Made by a program: the position numbers and the translations under genes. From the NCBI GenBank assembly GCA_016648135.1, contig JADDOH010001585.1, forward strand, positions 98,773 through 162,772: a DNA stretch of 64,000 nucleotides, written 5' to 3'. Of this stretch, positions 11,020 to 22,100 are shown in pieces. The notes beneath the pieces are model-generated. The model was not told the DNA's origin and ran no database searches. It saw only the letters and a program-made list of their open reading frames with translations. Every line of letters begins with the position of its first letter. Positions within the stretch are counted from its first letter, which is position 1. The DNA comes from Agrypnia vestita. Taxonomy: Eukaryota > Arthropoda > Insecta > Trichoptera > Phryganeidae.

Positions 11020-13125
11020 TTTCTAAATGTGGAGACCTGTAATTGGCCATCTATATTGTATCAATGTTTTCTATGCTTTTTTTTTGTGCTGTTGGTCTTC
11101 CATAAACATTAAATAAATAAAGACTATATTTTTTTCTAAAACAACATCAAATAATACGCGATAATCCCTGCAAGTTTGTTTAGAATGATTTCGTACTTAC
11201 GCTGGCGTAATGTTGTCTATGAAAAGACAACATTGCGAACTCAACAAGAAAATGCTGTATGTCTTGCTAGCACGCATTTAAAACTACCTGCCGAACAGTC
11301 TACTCAAAATATATGTTGTTTTTATTAAGTTACGCAACGTGCATCCTTATCATATCAAGCAGACTGTATTTAATGTCGAAATGATGTTAAATTAATATTA
11401 TAAAGCGTTTTATTGTATTTTAATATAAATCGTTCTCCTGGTCACGGTAAGCATTGTGATGACCCAGCTAGATAGGGGCATGGGGTCTTGATACATTTAA
11501 TAATAATTTAGTATAGCTCCTGGTCCGGCACCAGAGTGAGACAACCCATGGGGTGTGTGTTGAATATATAAGGCGAAGCAAATCTATAATACAAATCTTT
11601 TCATTGCAACTCAATATAAATCACATTCTTATCACGGCTAACGGTGTAACATGACCCTAATGTGGGTCCTACTAAATAAGTGAGTAGCAAAACGTCGCGT
11701 TCAAAATATAATATATTGGATTATTAAATATTTCACTATTCTTATAAGTGAGCGCGCGCGGCAGGATGCAACCGGTCGACTTCAACCATATGATGTAGCG
11801 ATACAGTTGTTAAAAATTAAATATTCTATACATAAATACTACTATTACTAATAAAATTCAATTCTTCATATGAAATAATGTTCTATACTATACGAAATTT
11901 CTCTATACAATAAATTAACTAAAATTACATATTAACCGAAAATAATTATTCTGCGGTATTTTTGCTTTTGAATGCAATATTAACTAAAAATATTAACTAA
12001 CATGTCTGATCTGCTGTTGAATATCATCTATAAAGATATTGCCTAAAAACATTTGCTTTGAATGGAATATTAACTACTTTTCTCATAAAATATTATTCTG
12101 CCGTAAATATTCAATGAAATTATATGAACTAAAATATTTCTAACATCTTGGGTTCGCATACGAAATTGATAATACCTAATGCCCTTTGCATTTACTAAGT
12201 GTATAACCTAAATAACCATAGCTGTACCATCCTGTCTGTCAGGGACGAAACATAAAACACAATTATACTTCTAAAAATGTTACCTCTTATGCGACAAAAA
12301 TACCTATTACAGTTGGGCTATGATTATGAACTATTTCCGCCTCATAATGGAATCTGGAACCGACACTCTAACCTTTTCTAAATGCGATTAAATCTCGATT
12401 ACATATAATCTATACCATTCGTAATGCGTCGTTGAATTGGCACATGATTCGTCTAATGGATGAAGGACCCCGTTATGTATCGTAATAACTTCAAATTCTT
12501 TTATAGGAGCAGTGTTGGAAACGATTGCATAATAATACGTAATATAAACATCTAACGAGTCTAATAATCTATACATTTATGATACGATAAAATACATTCA
12601 CCAGACAGAATTCGTGTATTAGAAATAAAACATTTCCATTTGGAGACAAACCAGTAGAATTGTTCGAACGGCATAAAGGGGAGAAATTCACATATTAAAT
12701 AATACTGAAATTAATAATTTAAATCACTTTATATTAACATATTCTTACCTTGAATGGTTACGTCTTTGACGTGCGTGAATCTGTTCATATTAATTCCGTG
12801 GGAAAATAATACACATATTTGCTATATACGAAAACCAACATTTTGAAGTGAAACTTCTTTATGAATAAATAGATAAAGTCTCGGGGATGGTCTGTTCGAA
12901 GGGATTCTACAACAGCCCGTTAGTTTATATGAAATAATAGTTTCTTTGAATGCTAAATTTTGGTTTTTTAAACCCCCAGCATCTCTGCTGAGGGCGGTTT
13001 AGGCCCCGCGCCCGCCTAGACCCAGTGGCCAACTTCCTAAGTGACTAAATGACCCCCCTTGCTCCTCCGGAACTTACTGCATCCCGAGACTCTCTTCTTC
13101 TTCTCTTCTTTACGAGATGTGATCC
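11020..13125. other. Non-coding stretch, no recognised feature
   Basis: AT-rich with occasional GC-richer patches, for example 11440-11480 and 11750-11790 (GAGCGCGCGCGGCAGG). The end, 12965-13125, is C/G-richer (CCCCGCGCCCGCCTAGACCC) and merges with the block described next. No confident gene or repeat. Confidence 0.4.
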
Positions 13126-13128
13126 TGT

Positions 13129-13282
13129 GACGCCCCTCTTTTAGGCTTATAATTGAGATGGCCGTACTCTTTTGGTACGAGTTTCTGATGATGAGTGTTG
13201 TCTTGAGGCGCCTTTCTTTTAGGCCGGTGTTTGAAGAATCATGTACTCTTTTGGTACGAATTGATGACGACATTAGCCTCCT
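13129..13282 (+). repeat. Imperfect tandem pair, about 78 bp unit
   Basis: Two units share 'CTTTTAGGC...' followed at about 40 bp by GTACTCTTTTGGTACGA, at 13164 and 13243. The core is partly palindromic (GTAC...GTAC). Divergence between units is high outside the core. Confidence 0.5.
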
Positions 13283-13441
13283 TTGCGGGCATAGTCAGCG
13301 ATGTTACAAATTATTGTGCAATCTCATTATGCCTTTTCAGAGCGGCGTCCCACGATTCTGCATCTTGCAACATTTACTTTGGTCAAATGTTAGAGTGTTA
13401 GTAACATATTTATAATATCCCAGCTATTCCATATGAGTGAA

Positions 13442-14370
13442 TGATTTTTATACTGATTCTGGCCCTGTCTTTCTTACAGAGGACGAAATAGAAGTTAACG
13501 TTTTCTATCAAGGTTTTACAGCATTCAAGCATGGAAATCCTTCCAAAGACAAATGGAACCTTTTTGTTGGTTTAAGTAGTTTGCGCCGGATGAGGTTAGG
13601 TGGTCGGTTTATTGACGACCCCGAGCAACAAGGAGGGCCCCGCCTTTAAGGGACCCTGCAGGGGCTTGTGCGGGTTCCACGCCCAAGTGCCGGCAATCAT
13701 CCACCCCTCAGCCAGCTAGGCTAACACAAACCAGATATCCCCAATCTTTAGTTAGATCTCCCCATTCTGTCCTTTACTCGTCATTCTGAAGCCACTTATT
13801 AAGCTGAAGGTACTCGATTTATAAAGAGTTAGTTGTAGACCGAGTGTAATGATTGCGCAATACCTACGCAATACAGTAATTATTATAATGCTACTAAGTA
13901 ATTCATATAGAACTCCGTGTATTCAATTGTTAGTATAGATAGCATAAAAATCCCTTTGCATAGTTTAAAATATATTCGTTCGGAAGAAAATCTCGTACGA
14001 TTTGAACCAATATCACCCAAGCAATCGTGATATTTAATTAAACATAATTATTCCGATCTCAAATATTCCCAAAATAAATACATTTCGATAGTGATAATAA
14101 TTAACCGTAATAGATAATATAAATATGATCCTTAGCTGTTACACAGTGGCGGTATGATCCTCTCTGGTACTGATAAATGGAGATTCTTTCACACGTTCAG
14201 ACAGCGACTCCATCCGCAAATGATGTTCTGGAACTGAGGGCTCTGTCGGTAGTCTGTCGGGCAGCGCCTCCGCTCGCAAGTGCTGGTCTCGAACTGAAGG
14301 GCAGAGTATATGGCGCCCGCTCCTTTTATAGTAACGATTGCAACATACCTCCGAAATCCACGCCACTACA
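13442..14370 (-). mobile_element. Candidate solo LTR (929 bp) with 5-bp duplication GTGAA
   Basis: The segment starts TG and ends CA on the plus strand and is flanked by GTGAA at 13437-13441 and 14371-14375, as expected of an LTR retrotransposon insertion. On the minus strand a TATA box (CTATAAAAGG, 14331 to 14322) is followed by an arthropod initiator-like TTCAGTTC near 14300, so the LTR would be transcribed leftward. The block is GC-richer than its surroundings. No gag, pol or env coding is present. The TATA box is unusually close to the proposed 5' end, and GC-rich DNA with CCAAT motifs continues to about 14580, so the true upstream boundary may lie further out. Confidence 0.4.
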
Positions 14371-14375
14371 GTGAA

Positions 14376-14620
14376 TCATCCTACGCGAGATGACCTCATC
14401 GCCGGCGCCCGCCATTGGCCGGATTCAGTCATCAAGATGGTCGCTACTGGCTCAACCCTTCGAAGGCAACGCGCCAGTGATTGGTCCGTTTCGTCAAAAC
14501 AATAGCAAAGCACTCGCTACACGTGAGGCTTTCCGTTTCGATTCACAAACAATAAAGGCTCGTTCGCACCTACTCACAAGGTCGAGTCTATTAGGATTGG
14601 CAAACAATATTAATTTAACA
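14376..14620 (-). promoter_or_regulatory. CpG-rich upstream region with CCAAT-type boxes
   Basis: Read leftward, this sequence carries GGACCAATCACTGG near 14486 and GGCCAATGGCGGGCG near 14418. Both are CCAAT cores about 90-160 bp upstream of the TATA box at 14331-14322. It may be the U3 part of an LTR larger than the 929 bp proposed, or a genuine host promoter. No downstream host exon was recognised on the minus strand. Confidence 0.35.
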
Positions 14621-15089
14621 CAGAATTATATCTATGGTATAATAAAGATCTAAGAAATATTACTTGTACAGCTGAATATTCAATATTTTGTTAGCCTCTT
14701 GTAATACATAGAATCTTGAGAAGAAATATATCAGGCTTTTACTTATATACGATTCAAAATAGAAGAAATATAGTTTTGATGTCCATACTTGGCTTTTTTG
14801 AATATTCTTATTTTAAGATTTTCTAAATTTATTAAATCTATCTCTTTGTCGACCATCACAGATTATTTTGAATAAATCCGGATGCCGCGCCATTTTATGC
14901 GCGCGCTTTTTACATATTATAACTAAAAGTGTAATTCTATCTTCAGTTTAGTTTTCATTAAAATTATTAATTAAAAATATTATTTTTTTACATTAGAATA
15001 TTTTGAGTTTGTTCAAAGTCGTTTCCAAACTTTGGATGGCGGTCACGCTAATGATCATTATAACATACATATGGTTGTAAAACTTCATT

Positions 15090-15310
15090 ATAAATATTTT
15101 ACTTCCAAAAATTTGATGGATGTGGTATTCTATCACGCGTGGAAATGGTGAACGTTACATTTGAGTGTTACATGGTGTTCATTTATGCCAGCCGTACGAT
15201 ATGTTGAAAGCCCTATGAACGCCCAAAGACTCCCATACCGTCTTTCCCATAAAAAATATTATTTCGTCTCCATAAGACATCTATAATACATCTTTAAAAA
15301 TACATTATTT
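15090..15310 (-). repeat. Dispersed repeat 'GGCTTAAGTGATCAC family', copy 1
   Basis: The reverse complement matches 59560-59800 in order: GTCT-ATGGAGAC, TTATGGGAAAG, GGGAGTC/AGAAGTC, CATAGG, GGCTGGCATAAATGA (for GGTTGGCTTAAGTGA), AACGTTCACCATTTCCA and GTGATAGAATA. Other copies lie at 43080-43380, 44640-44830 and 51960-52090. There is no coding capacity. Confidence 0.65.
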
Positions 15311-15314
15311 TACA

Positions 15315-15700
15315 AATAATTATTCTTCTTCTAATGCGAGTCCGGTTGTCGAATGTTTGTAGGCAATCGTAATATTGCATGAAGCAGTTTAGCATAGTCG
15401 GAAAGTGGATTTTCCGAAGCATTGCCTTAAGTTTTTCAGTCAAGGTCTTGCAGGCCGTCTTCCAAGCCGTCTTTCACTACCTTTTTCGCTCGCAATTTCA
15501 TCTTGAATGATGAGATACAGGATCTGGTACTTCTCTGAATATCTCCATGTTCATCTCCATATTCTCTGAATGTGGCCAAAAAAATTATATTTCTTTTCGC
15601 TATCCGAATCATTAGACAACCCTATCAATCCAGCTTATTTTTTGAAGTCTGCAGATCCACATCTCAAATGATTCAAGTCGCATCTGCACTATTTCAGTGA
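15315..15700 (-). pseudogene. RTE-like LINE C-terminal fragment with GAA-type tail
   Basis: The minus strand gives, across frame breaks, EKYQILYLIIQDEIAS, then 'RRLGRRP' and 'LKNLRQCFGKSTFRL'. The downstream strand runs into GAAGAAGAA at about 15325. This is the conserved tail of the RTE-like LINEs also represented at 29630-29760 (minus) and 49205-49515 (plus). It is degenerate. Confidence 0.65.
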
Positions 15701-16013
15701 GTGTCCGTGATTTCATTCCGTATGATGTACAGGTACAGGTAACAATGTGTGGGGTATAAATGCAAAGGTATCAATATCCATAAAAAAAATAATGCAGTCA
15801 TACTTAAACCTATACCTGTTTTCTCTTTTCTTTTATACGAAAATTTTGTTTTTCTTTTATAAAATAATTTAATGTATGTTTTTTTTTCTTTTATATGATA
15901 ATTTATTGTATGTCTTATATGAAATATGGGGGACTGCACAAACCTTCCCACATACTGGAATAAAATATTAAATATTTATTTATTTATTGAAGATTGATAA
16001 TTTATGTTGCACT

Positions 16014-16140
16014 GAGTTAGAATTTTATAGGAAAAATGGCCTACAAATATAACGGAAATGTGATTTTGGAAGGGATAGATGAAGAAAATCAAGAATTCAG
16101 TGCATTTTCAATTAGCAATCTTCGGTGACTGCATACAAAA
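16014..16140 (-). repeat. Dispersed repeat 'CAGTCACCGAGGAT family', copy 1
   Basis: The blocks ATTTTATAGGAAAAAT, GAATTCAGTGCATTTTCAAT and CGGTGACTGCAT are shared, in either orientation, with 21456-21625, 46155-46275 and 50871-51045. A 30-codon ATG frame inside it is not credible as a gene because its end is repeat sequence. Confidence 0.6.
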
Positions 16141-16340
16141 CATTTTTTCTATTGCTGCATTTGCTTTTATACCCCATCCCACATGTAGCATCATATTATT
16201 CTCATTCGCAAATTAAAGTTAAGGGCATGGCTGCATAGTATTTTTTGATCTGGAAGAATGTAGATTTTACTTGATTCATGCTATATGAAATTTCATTACT
16301 ATAGAACAGTCCCAGTTTAAATTTAATCTGCTAACTAAAT

Positions 16341-16390
16341 ATAGAATAAGACTAGAATAATTTTATATAATTATTCTAGTCTTATTCTAT
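16341..16390. repeat. Perfect inverted repeat, 22-bp arms
   Basis: ATAGAATAAGACTAGAATAA is followed after ten bases by its exact inverse TTATTCTAGTCTTATTCTAT. The arms extend two more bases inward, leaving a 6-nt loop. With no mismatch it is probably young. It has no U-tract or associated gene that would make it a terminator. Confidence 0.85.
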
Positions 16391-16978
16391 CATTCTACAG
16401 ACCATCATCCATTTAATTTTTTTTGGTAATGATAATATATTTTGTCATAAATAATTCACTGGTTCTATTACCTACACGTGACGTGATTTCTTGTATTAAT
16501 TAACCATCCTGCATACACGATTTCGTATGTATGAGAAATGTGTTAATGCCAGCTTTTACCGTTTTATCTATACCCAGACTTTGACAACTTCAGAAATACA
16601 GGGTAAAAGATTTTATCGCTCCCAAAAATATTCATTATACCAACATCACCCCCTTAAATATTTATTCATTAATTCATTTGCTTGACCTTTTCTTCTTCCA
16701 TGTCGAAGTTGAAGTACTGTCACTATTCATCTAATACTGTCTTGGTTTGCTGAAGAAACCTCAACTTCGTTCCAATTTTAATATTTAAGTATTTCATTGG
16801 AAGTCTTTTCAATTAACTCTTAACAAATTTTGATTGAGGTTCATAAAATAATTATATATAAGTTTACCACAATTAAATATATGGGAAATGGAATTGTAAA
16901 TATTCTTTACATTTTTAATATCCTTGAGACAGGAAGCTTTCATAGATAATATTTAAGGATATTTTCAACTAACGTGAA

Positions 16979-17562
16979 GTTTTTTTTTATTTTTTTATTA
17001 ATGGTTTTTGTGTTTAATTTGTAAAATTTATGTTTAGCGAAATTTATATTAAATTAAATTATAATAAATATTATTATTAAGTTCAACGGGTTAAGTATTT
17101 TTAGGTGTAACAGCTGTTTCGGCTTGTAAGGCCATTGTCAAACACTGGATATACCACGTAGAAACGACTTATTTATAAAATTTTAAGTTACCCCTTCCCT
17201 TTAGAGTAATTATATATTTGTAGTGAAGCCCTATATTAATGTTCGTTTTTTCCCGGGCACTTATCATTAAAGGTGCCTCGGTTAACATTATGTTTAATTA
17301 TCAAAATTTCCCGTTTTCTGCAAGTGTTATTTATAAATATTATTTTAATTTATGTCCTTGATTTTGGGTTATTTAAAGATATTGAGAAGTGGAGAGAAGA
17401 TCATTTTTTGTTGATTATTTAAAAGTTTAATATTTGGATCCTTTTTCTTAAAAATACTTAACCCGTAGAACTTAATAATAATATTTATTAAAATTCAATT
17501 TACTTTAAATTTCGCTAAACACAAATTCTACAAATTAAACACAAAAACCATTAATAAAAAAA
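16979..17562. mobile_element. Foldback element with about 115-125 bp terminal inverted repeats
   Basis: The left arm (16979-17105) and right arm (17445-17562) are inverted copies sharing TTAATGGTTTTTGTGTTTAA, TTTAGCGAAATTTA, AATAAATATTATTATTAAGT and CGGGTTAAGTATTTTTA. The centre, about 340 bp, holds ACAGCTGTTTCGGCTTGTAA and no ORF. The A/T-rich ends prevent a clear target duplication. Non-autonomous, superfamily not determined. Confidence 0.8.
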
Positions 17563-17999
17563 AACGCTAAACATAACGTGAAATTGTTTTCAGGAGTTGA
17601 GAAATGACGAATTTGACGATGCCTTATTATGATTGAAGATACTTAGAATGTTTCATGTTTGCTTTGAGAATAGTCTAGTTGATTCTAGATTCATAGACAC
17701 TTACAAAGCAAAATTTATGTATATTATTTATTTCCAATTTCACACAGTTGTAAAATTAAAAAAATAAAAAGCTTAAATATTACTTCAGAAATCAAGGATA
17801 TATAAAAAAAGTGTTCACAATAATTATTGACTCTATTTTACAAGCGACAAAACAATTTGCTTTTTGGTTACTTTTTGCTTTAAAATATTTTGTTAATTCT
17901 TGCCGCTAAGTATTAAATATATTTATTTCAATTTGTTAAAATGATTACATCATATAATTATTCATTTTCATTTTCGTAGGTATTTAAATGTAATACTTT

Positions 18000-18200
18000 A
18001 TGCAGGGGCGTGCAGTGAGAATATCGAAGCCTAACACTTATAATTAAACGTAATTTTCAGAATTATTATAATATATTTCAGATTGATGTTTTATCACATG
18101 AATATGTAATTTCGGTTTGTTTATAAAATATATGTTCACGTAAAAGTCATACTTCAATGTACTCTTAGCGTGCCCGACTTTATGGATTTTAAAAAAGCAC
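18000..18200 (+). repeat. Possible dispersed repeat starting GGGGCGTGCAGTGA
   Basis: The start GGGCGTGCAGTGAGAATAT-CGAAGC resembles 23310-23335 (GGCGCGTGTAGTGATTACATCGAAGC) and, more weakly, 56213-56230 (GTGGCGTGCAGTAGGAATTA). The AT-rich remainder aligns poorly by eye, so the extent is uncertain. Confidence 0.35.
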
Positions 18201-18349
18201 CTGGTCTTGTACCACTGGCGATAACTTAGCTCAACGTGTAGGTTTTATCGACTGCGTAAAATATTTCAATGTCGAAAATTGCGTAAAATTTCAGGGTTAA
18301 CTCTTTCCATTGACATGCACAAATAAAGTACTTGTTTTCGTGTGCCTTC

Positions 18350-18620
18350 TAAAAGGTTCAATTCAGGCCGAGCATGGGCGGGGCCGCCTAACGAGACGCG
18401 GGGGAAATCATCCGCCTACGCCACTGATGTCGGCTGAAAGTTGATACGGAGCTGGGCCCTGTCGAGGATAGGCAGCAGGCACTAGGCGTCCTTAGTTTTG
18501 CCAATTTAACCCTAAGGCCTACATTATTTCCTCTGCTAGATAAAATAATCAGCTCAGCCAGGGCAACTAGCATTTTGGGCGAGACTAATTTTTCGGAGGC
18601 GAAGGGTAATACCTGACGGA
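18350..18620. other. CpG/GC-richer unique block
   Basis: A sharp composition shift, for example CCGAGCATGGGCGGGGCCGC near 18368 and GGGCCCTGTCGAGGATAGG near 18450. A 61-codon minus-strand ORF (18388-18573) has no recognisable domain. It may be regulatory or an old retrogene fragment. I cannot tell which. Confidence 0.3.
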
Positions 18621-19224
18621 TCTAATTTATCTTATTAACTTTTGTGAAATCTCACGGTAATTCTGTGTGACCAGGTAACTTCGATCGATATCTTTTCGAT
18701 TCATAGAATTATGAATTTATTAAAAAAAAAGATATTATAAGTAAGCCCATCATATGCAAGAACCAGCATACATGTAGAAAATAATGAATATTTAAGTCGA
18801 TCCAAAATACAGTGTAAAAAAATCACAGAGATGAGCTAAACCTATACGCTAGGAAAGAAGGTTGTTTCACAACATAAGAATGTCCCACCTTGTGTAATTT
18901 TAAGAAACATCTGAGCCACAGTCAAAGTATATGTTCTTGCGTAGTTAAACCCCCTAGTAAACAAAACACTTTTTTTCGGTTGATTCAGCAACATAGTAGA
19001 TTGACATTTTTAAAAAATATTGATTTTATTCATTTTCCTTATTCATTATTAAACATTATTCAATTTGATATTTTGACAGTTATGTCAAAATACTAAAATG
19101 AATAAGTCCCTGACGATGGAAAGGTTTATCCAAAACATGTGGAAACAAGGTGAAATTTATAAAATAAAATAAGTAGATACATACAAATAATAAAATCAAT
19201 ATTTTTTATACATTTTTTAAAATA

Positions 19225-19475
19225 GATTTTTATTAAATTTCGTTCCATACCGAGTCTCTCAAAGTAATAATGTATTCTTGTAATAAAACACGACTTATTT
19301 ACTAAGATATTGTACTAATTTTGAGTGTAAAATTTGACCTCTTGATAATTGTTTAAAAATTTACAAGCTCGTAGTACTTTTTTAAGCGAATCAAACGTAT
19401 TGAAACCAGCCATGGAACCAGATTGCGTGCCGAGAAATTTACGTTAGTTCATGTTTATGTATTTTGGTGATTTGT
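19225..19475 (-). repeat. Unnamed dispersed repeat, inverted partner of 5515-5735
   Basis: The reverse complement carries ACATGAACTAACGTAAATTT, CTGGTTCCATGG, CTACGAGCTTGTAA and AATATCTTAGTAAATAAGTC in the same order as the copy at 5.5 kb. It is slightly longer than that copy because of an insertion in the middle. Confidence 0.65.
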
Positions 19476-20270
19476 GATCCATTTTTTATTATATTTCTTT
19501 CTGGATTTATTAAAATTATGTTTTTATTTTATCGTGTACAAATAATATAATATTTTAAGAATATTATTTAGTCTTTTGGATAAGGGCTTGATATTCGATC
19601 AAGAAGATATAAGAAGACATTTTTACAGTTCAATTAAAGTTTGAAAATAGTTAGAATATTTATGAAACATTTATTATTGCAGTTTATTTAAGTTTTAGTA
19701 CTTTGGTATAAATTTTATTATTGACTGCCATTAGTTTTTAAATTAAAATATTCAATTAAACAAGACATAATGGTCTACATTTAATGATTGAATGTAAGTT
19801 TAACCGTGAAACAATCAAAACCAATATTTTATAAAAAAGATAGAACATAATAATTTCGTTGTCTATCCGTCTGTCTGTCCGTAACTAGTGTAACGTCCGT
19901 AATTTCGTTCGATTTCATGGCTAAAAAAAACAAATTAAACGGCCGGAGTTTAGGCCTGAATCCCGGGCCAGCAATCCCGAACCGGCCGCTTTATGCATGT
20001 TGCTACTACCGCCTCTCCGTTGGCCGCCAAAAATATACAATAAATATATATTAGGGCTTAGCAAAGACGCGAAACATTTTCCGTGATTTTTCACGGGTAT
20101 ACTGCTAGTAATTGTATTAAATGTGTTGTAGCATGTAACTCTCTCGTGCACTACATTAATTTATTATAGATATATGGTAGGTACGAAATAATTCTAGGCC
20201 ACAAAATAAAATTATAAAATCATTTTCCTCTCAATATTACATCTCTGAAATTTTTATTTTTTTATTCATT
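19476..20270. other. AT-rich non-coding, with a GC-richer patch at 19940-20110
   Basis: The patch (CGGCCGGAGTTTAGGCCTGA at 19941 and GGCCGCTTTATGCATG) is preceded by TCTGTCTGTCCG and includes CCGTGATTTTTCACGGG, a short palindrome. It looks repeat-like, but I found no second copy. It has no gene. Confidence 0.4.
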
Positions 20271-20279
20271 TCAGTTACC

Positions 20280-20435
20280 ATGGAAAACGAAATGAAATTT
20301 ATAAAAGTTACTTTTCAAGATTTTCTAAAATATTGTCCAAAATATTTTGATAAATTCGCTGAAATGCGGAGAGAATCAACGTCAAAGCAAAAAAGTTCCT
20401 CGAGTTTTGAGAATATCCTCATTTACGAGATTTAA
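20280..20435 (+). CDS. Unrecognised 51-codon ORF, possible terminal exon
   Basis: An ATG frame of 51 codons begins MENEMKFIKVTFQDFLKYCP and ends FENILIYEI before TAA. It is charged, balanced in composition and less A/T-homopolymeric than the chance ORFs nearby. A good splice-acceptor-like tract (TTTTTATTCATTTCAG) ends at 20274, just upstream. An AATAAA lies about 130 bp after the stop (near 20563). That layout fits a last coding exon or a small gene. There is no family match I recognise, no second copy in the window, and chance cannot be excluded at this length. Confidence 0.2.
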   Translation: MENEMKFIKVTFQDFLKYCPKYFDKFAEMRRESTSKQKSSSSFENILIYEI

Positions 20436-20639
20436 TTCATCTGTCACAGCCACGGGGAGGAGCTTATTTAAAATTTCTAAAAAGAAGAGAAAATTTCAAA
20501 TGTCTCATTAAGGCCTTTAACGTTGCTTGAGATTCTGTAATGTCAGCAAATTGTATACAACATAAATAAAGTTGATATATTTACTGTCACTTTATTTTTA
20601 GTCAAAATAAATCTACCGAATTTTTATATCAGTGTCTTA

Positions 20640-20890
20640 CTAATCTTTTTGTATAATGCAATCTATTACCTATAAAATTATAATGGGATGATTTTTTAAG
20701 CTAGTGGTTAAGATAATCTAGCAAAACTGTGGTCATGGGTTAGGTTAGGTTAGTTTTCGATATACAACATAAATAAAATATTGTACAATGTAATCTATTA
20801 AGCAATTGTGATAGGATGATTTTTATTTATTTTTAGACTAGTGGTTAAGATGATCTAGAAATACAGTGGGCATGGGTCAGGGCCACATTT
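20640..20890 (+). repeat. Diverged tandem duplication, about 135 bp period
   Basis: Two units share ATAATGCAATCTATTA / ACAATGTAATCTATTA, then GGATGATTTTT, then CTAGTGGTTAAGATAATCTA, then GTCATGGGTTAGG / GGCATGGGTCAGG. Between them is ATACAACATAAATAAA, which also occurs just upstream near 20556, so an older third unit is possible. GGTTAGGTTAGGTTAG at about 20736 is a brief insect-telomere-like (TTAGG) run. Confidence 0.6.
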
Positions 20891-21455
20891 CATACCAACT
20901 AGGTTTCATGGCACTAGCGTTTAGCTTAAATTGAAAACAGTTCAAATATTTATGTGACACGTCATCCGTCTACGCGTTCATTTTAAAAATATATTTTTCA
21001 TTATGAAAATGATAAAAATGAAAAATCGTTCGAGTGACTATAGAGATCTATGGTGATACCTTCCATCGGCATAGTGGAGCATGATAATGGCATATGAACG
21101 CGCTTGGAGTGGGCGCAAGCTCGGGCTGCCCGCGCTTTTTTTTATTGAATTATTATTTAAAAATGTATTATTTATAAAAAATTTATAAAAAACGCAAAAA
21201 TTTTAGCATTACATTTATTTATTATTATCACAACAAAATAAAGTATTGCGAAATCAATGTAAAATGTAAAATTATTTTATACATTAACACACATTATAGT
21301 TAGAATATGCTAACCGTTTTGGTTAATCCAAATAACCTATGATGTCTAATACCTGAAAATCTAATCTTTTTCATTCAGTTTTCTTTAAAATGCCAATAAA
21401 ATTGTATCTTTCACAACAAATAAAATTGCAATAAAAGAAAAGACAGCATAATCCA

Positions 21456-21625
21456 AAATAAATTCAATGCAGTCATCGAGGATAACAATTTTATAATGTA
21501 TCTACTGAATTCGAGAATTTCACAGGAAATGTAATTTTAAAAGTCTGTAATTTTAAAAGAAACATGATTTTGGAAGAGATGATACATAATATCTAGAACT
21601 CAGTGCATTTTATATTTTGAGAAAC
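21456..21625 (+). repeat. Dispersed repeat 'CAGTCACCGAGGAT family', copy 2
   Basis: Begins TTCAATGCAGTCATCGAGGA, then ATCTACTGAATTCGAGAATT and GATTTTGGAAGAGATGATAC. It ends ACTCAGTGCATTTTA. Block order matches the copies at 16.0, 46.2 and 50.9 kb. Confidence 0.6.
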
Positions 21626-21899
21626 AAGTACTGTTTAAAATATATCAATTCGATCCATGTTTCTTTACCGGAGAATTTAAACGTTCTTTTAGTATTTTTT
21701 AAGTTCTCTAAATTTTAACTGAGCTGACGTAGTTTTTTTTTTCAACTGTATTGCTTGCACCTCCTACAGCTAACTGAAGTTCCATGAAAAGGTTTATGAA
21801 TAATGTATTCTTCATAAATATTAAATAGTAGTGTAAGGTGAATACAAACTTCAGAGTTTTAGTTTTATATATTTTTATAACAACATTTAAAATAAATTA

Positions 21900-22100
21900 A
21901 AAATATCCTTAGGTTTTCACGGCAGTTCAGAATCTTCTGTTTATAGTTTTCTGGGATATCCTGCCGTGTATATGTGACCTCTCTAGTCAACGTTTCGGAT
22001 CCCATTGCAGGGTCCATCATCATCATCTGATGTGAGAAACAAAACGTTGGCCAGAGAGGTCACATATACACGGCAGAATATCCCAGAAAACTATACATAA
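21900..22100. mobile_element. Foldback MITE, near-perfect 53-bp arms (AATATCCCAGAAAACT family)
   Basis: The arms 21942-21994 and 22040-22094 are inverses over TATAGTTTTCTGGGATAT, CTGCCGTGTATATGTGACCT and CTCT-GTCAACGTTT, with few mismatches. The loop contains CATTGCAGGGTCCATCATCA. The outer flank GGTTTTCACGGCAGTTCAGA has its inverse partner in the copy at 44453-44608, showing the full element is longer. A third, partial copy is at 62876-62945. Non-coding. Confidence 0.85.

Noticed and set aside
16035..16130. 30-codon ATG ORF (MAYKYNGNVILEG...)
   Set aside because: It lies inside a dispersed repeat with copies at 21.5, 46.2 and 50.9 kb, which do not keep the frame.
16341..16390. Rho-independent-style terminator
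   Set aside because: Animal DNA, no upstream gene and no U-tract. It is a short inverted repeat.
20736..20751. Telomere-like TTAGG repeats (GGTTAGGTTAGGTTAG)
   Set aside because: Only about three units, inside a diverged tandem duplication. Too short to be an interstitial telomere.
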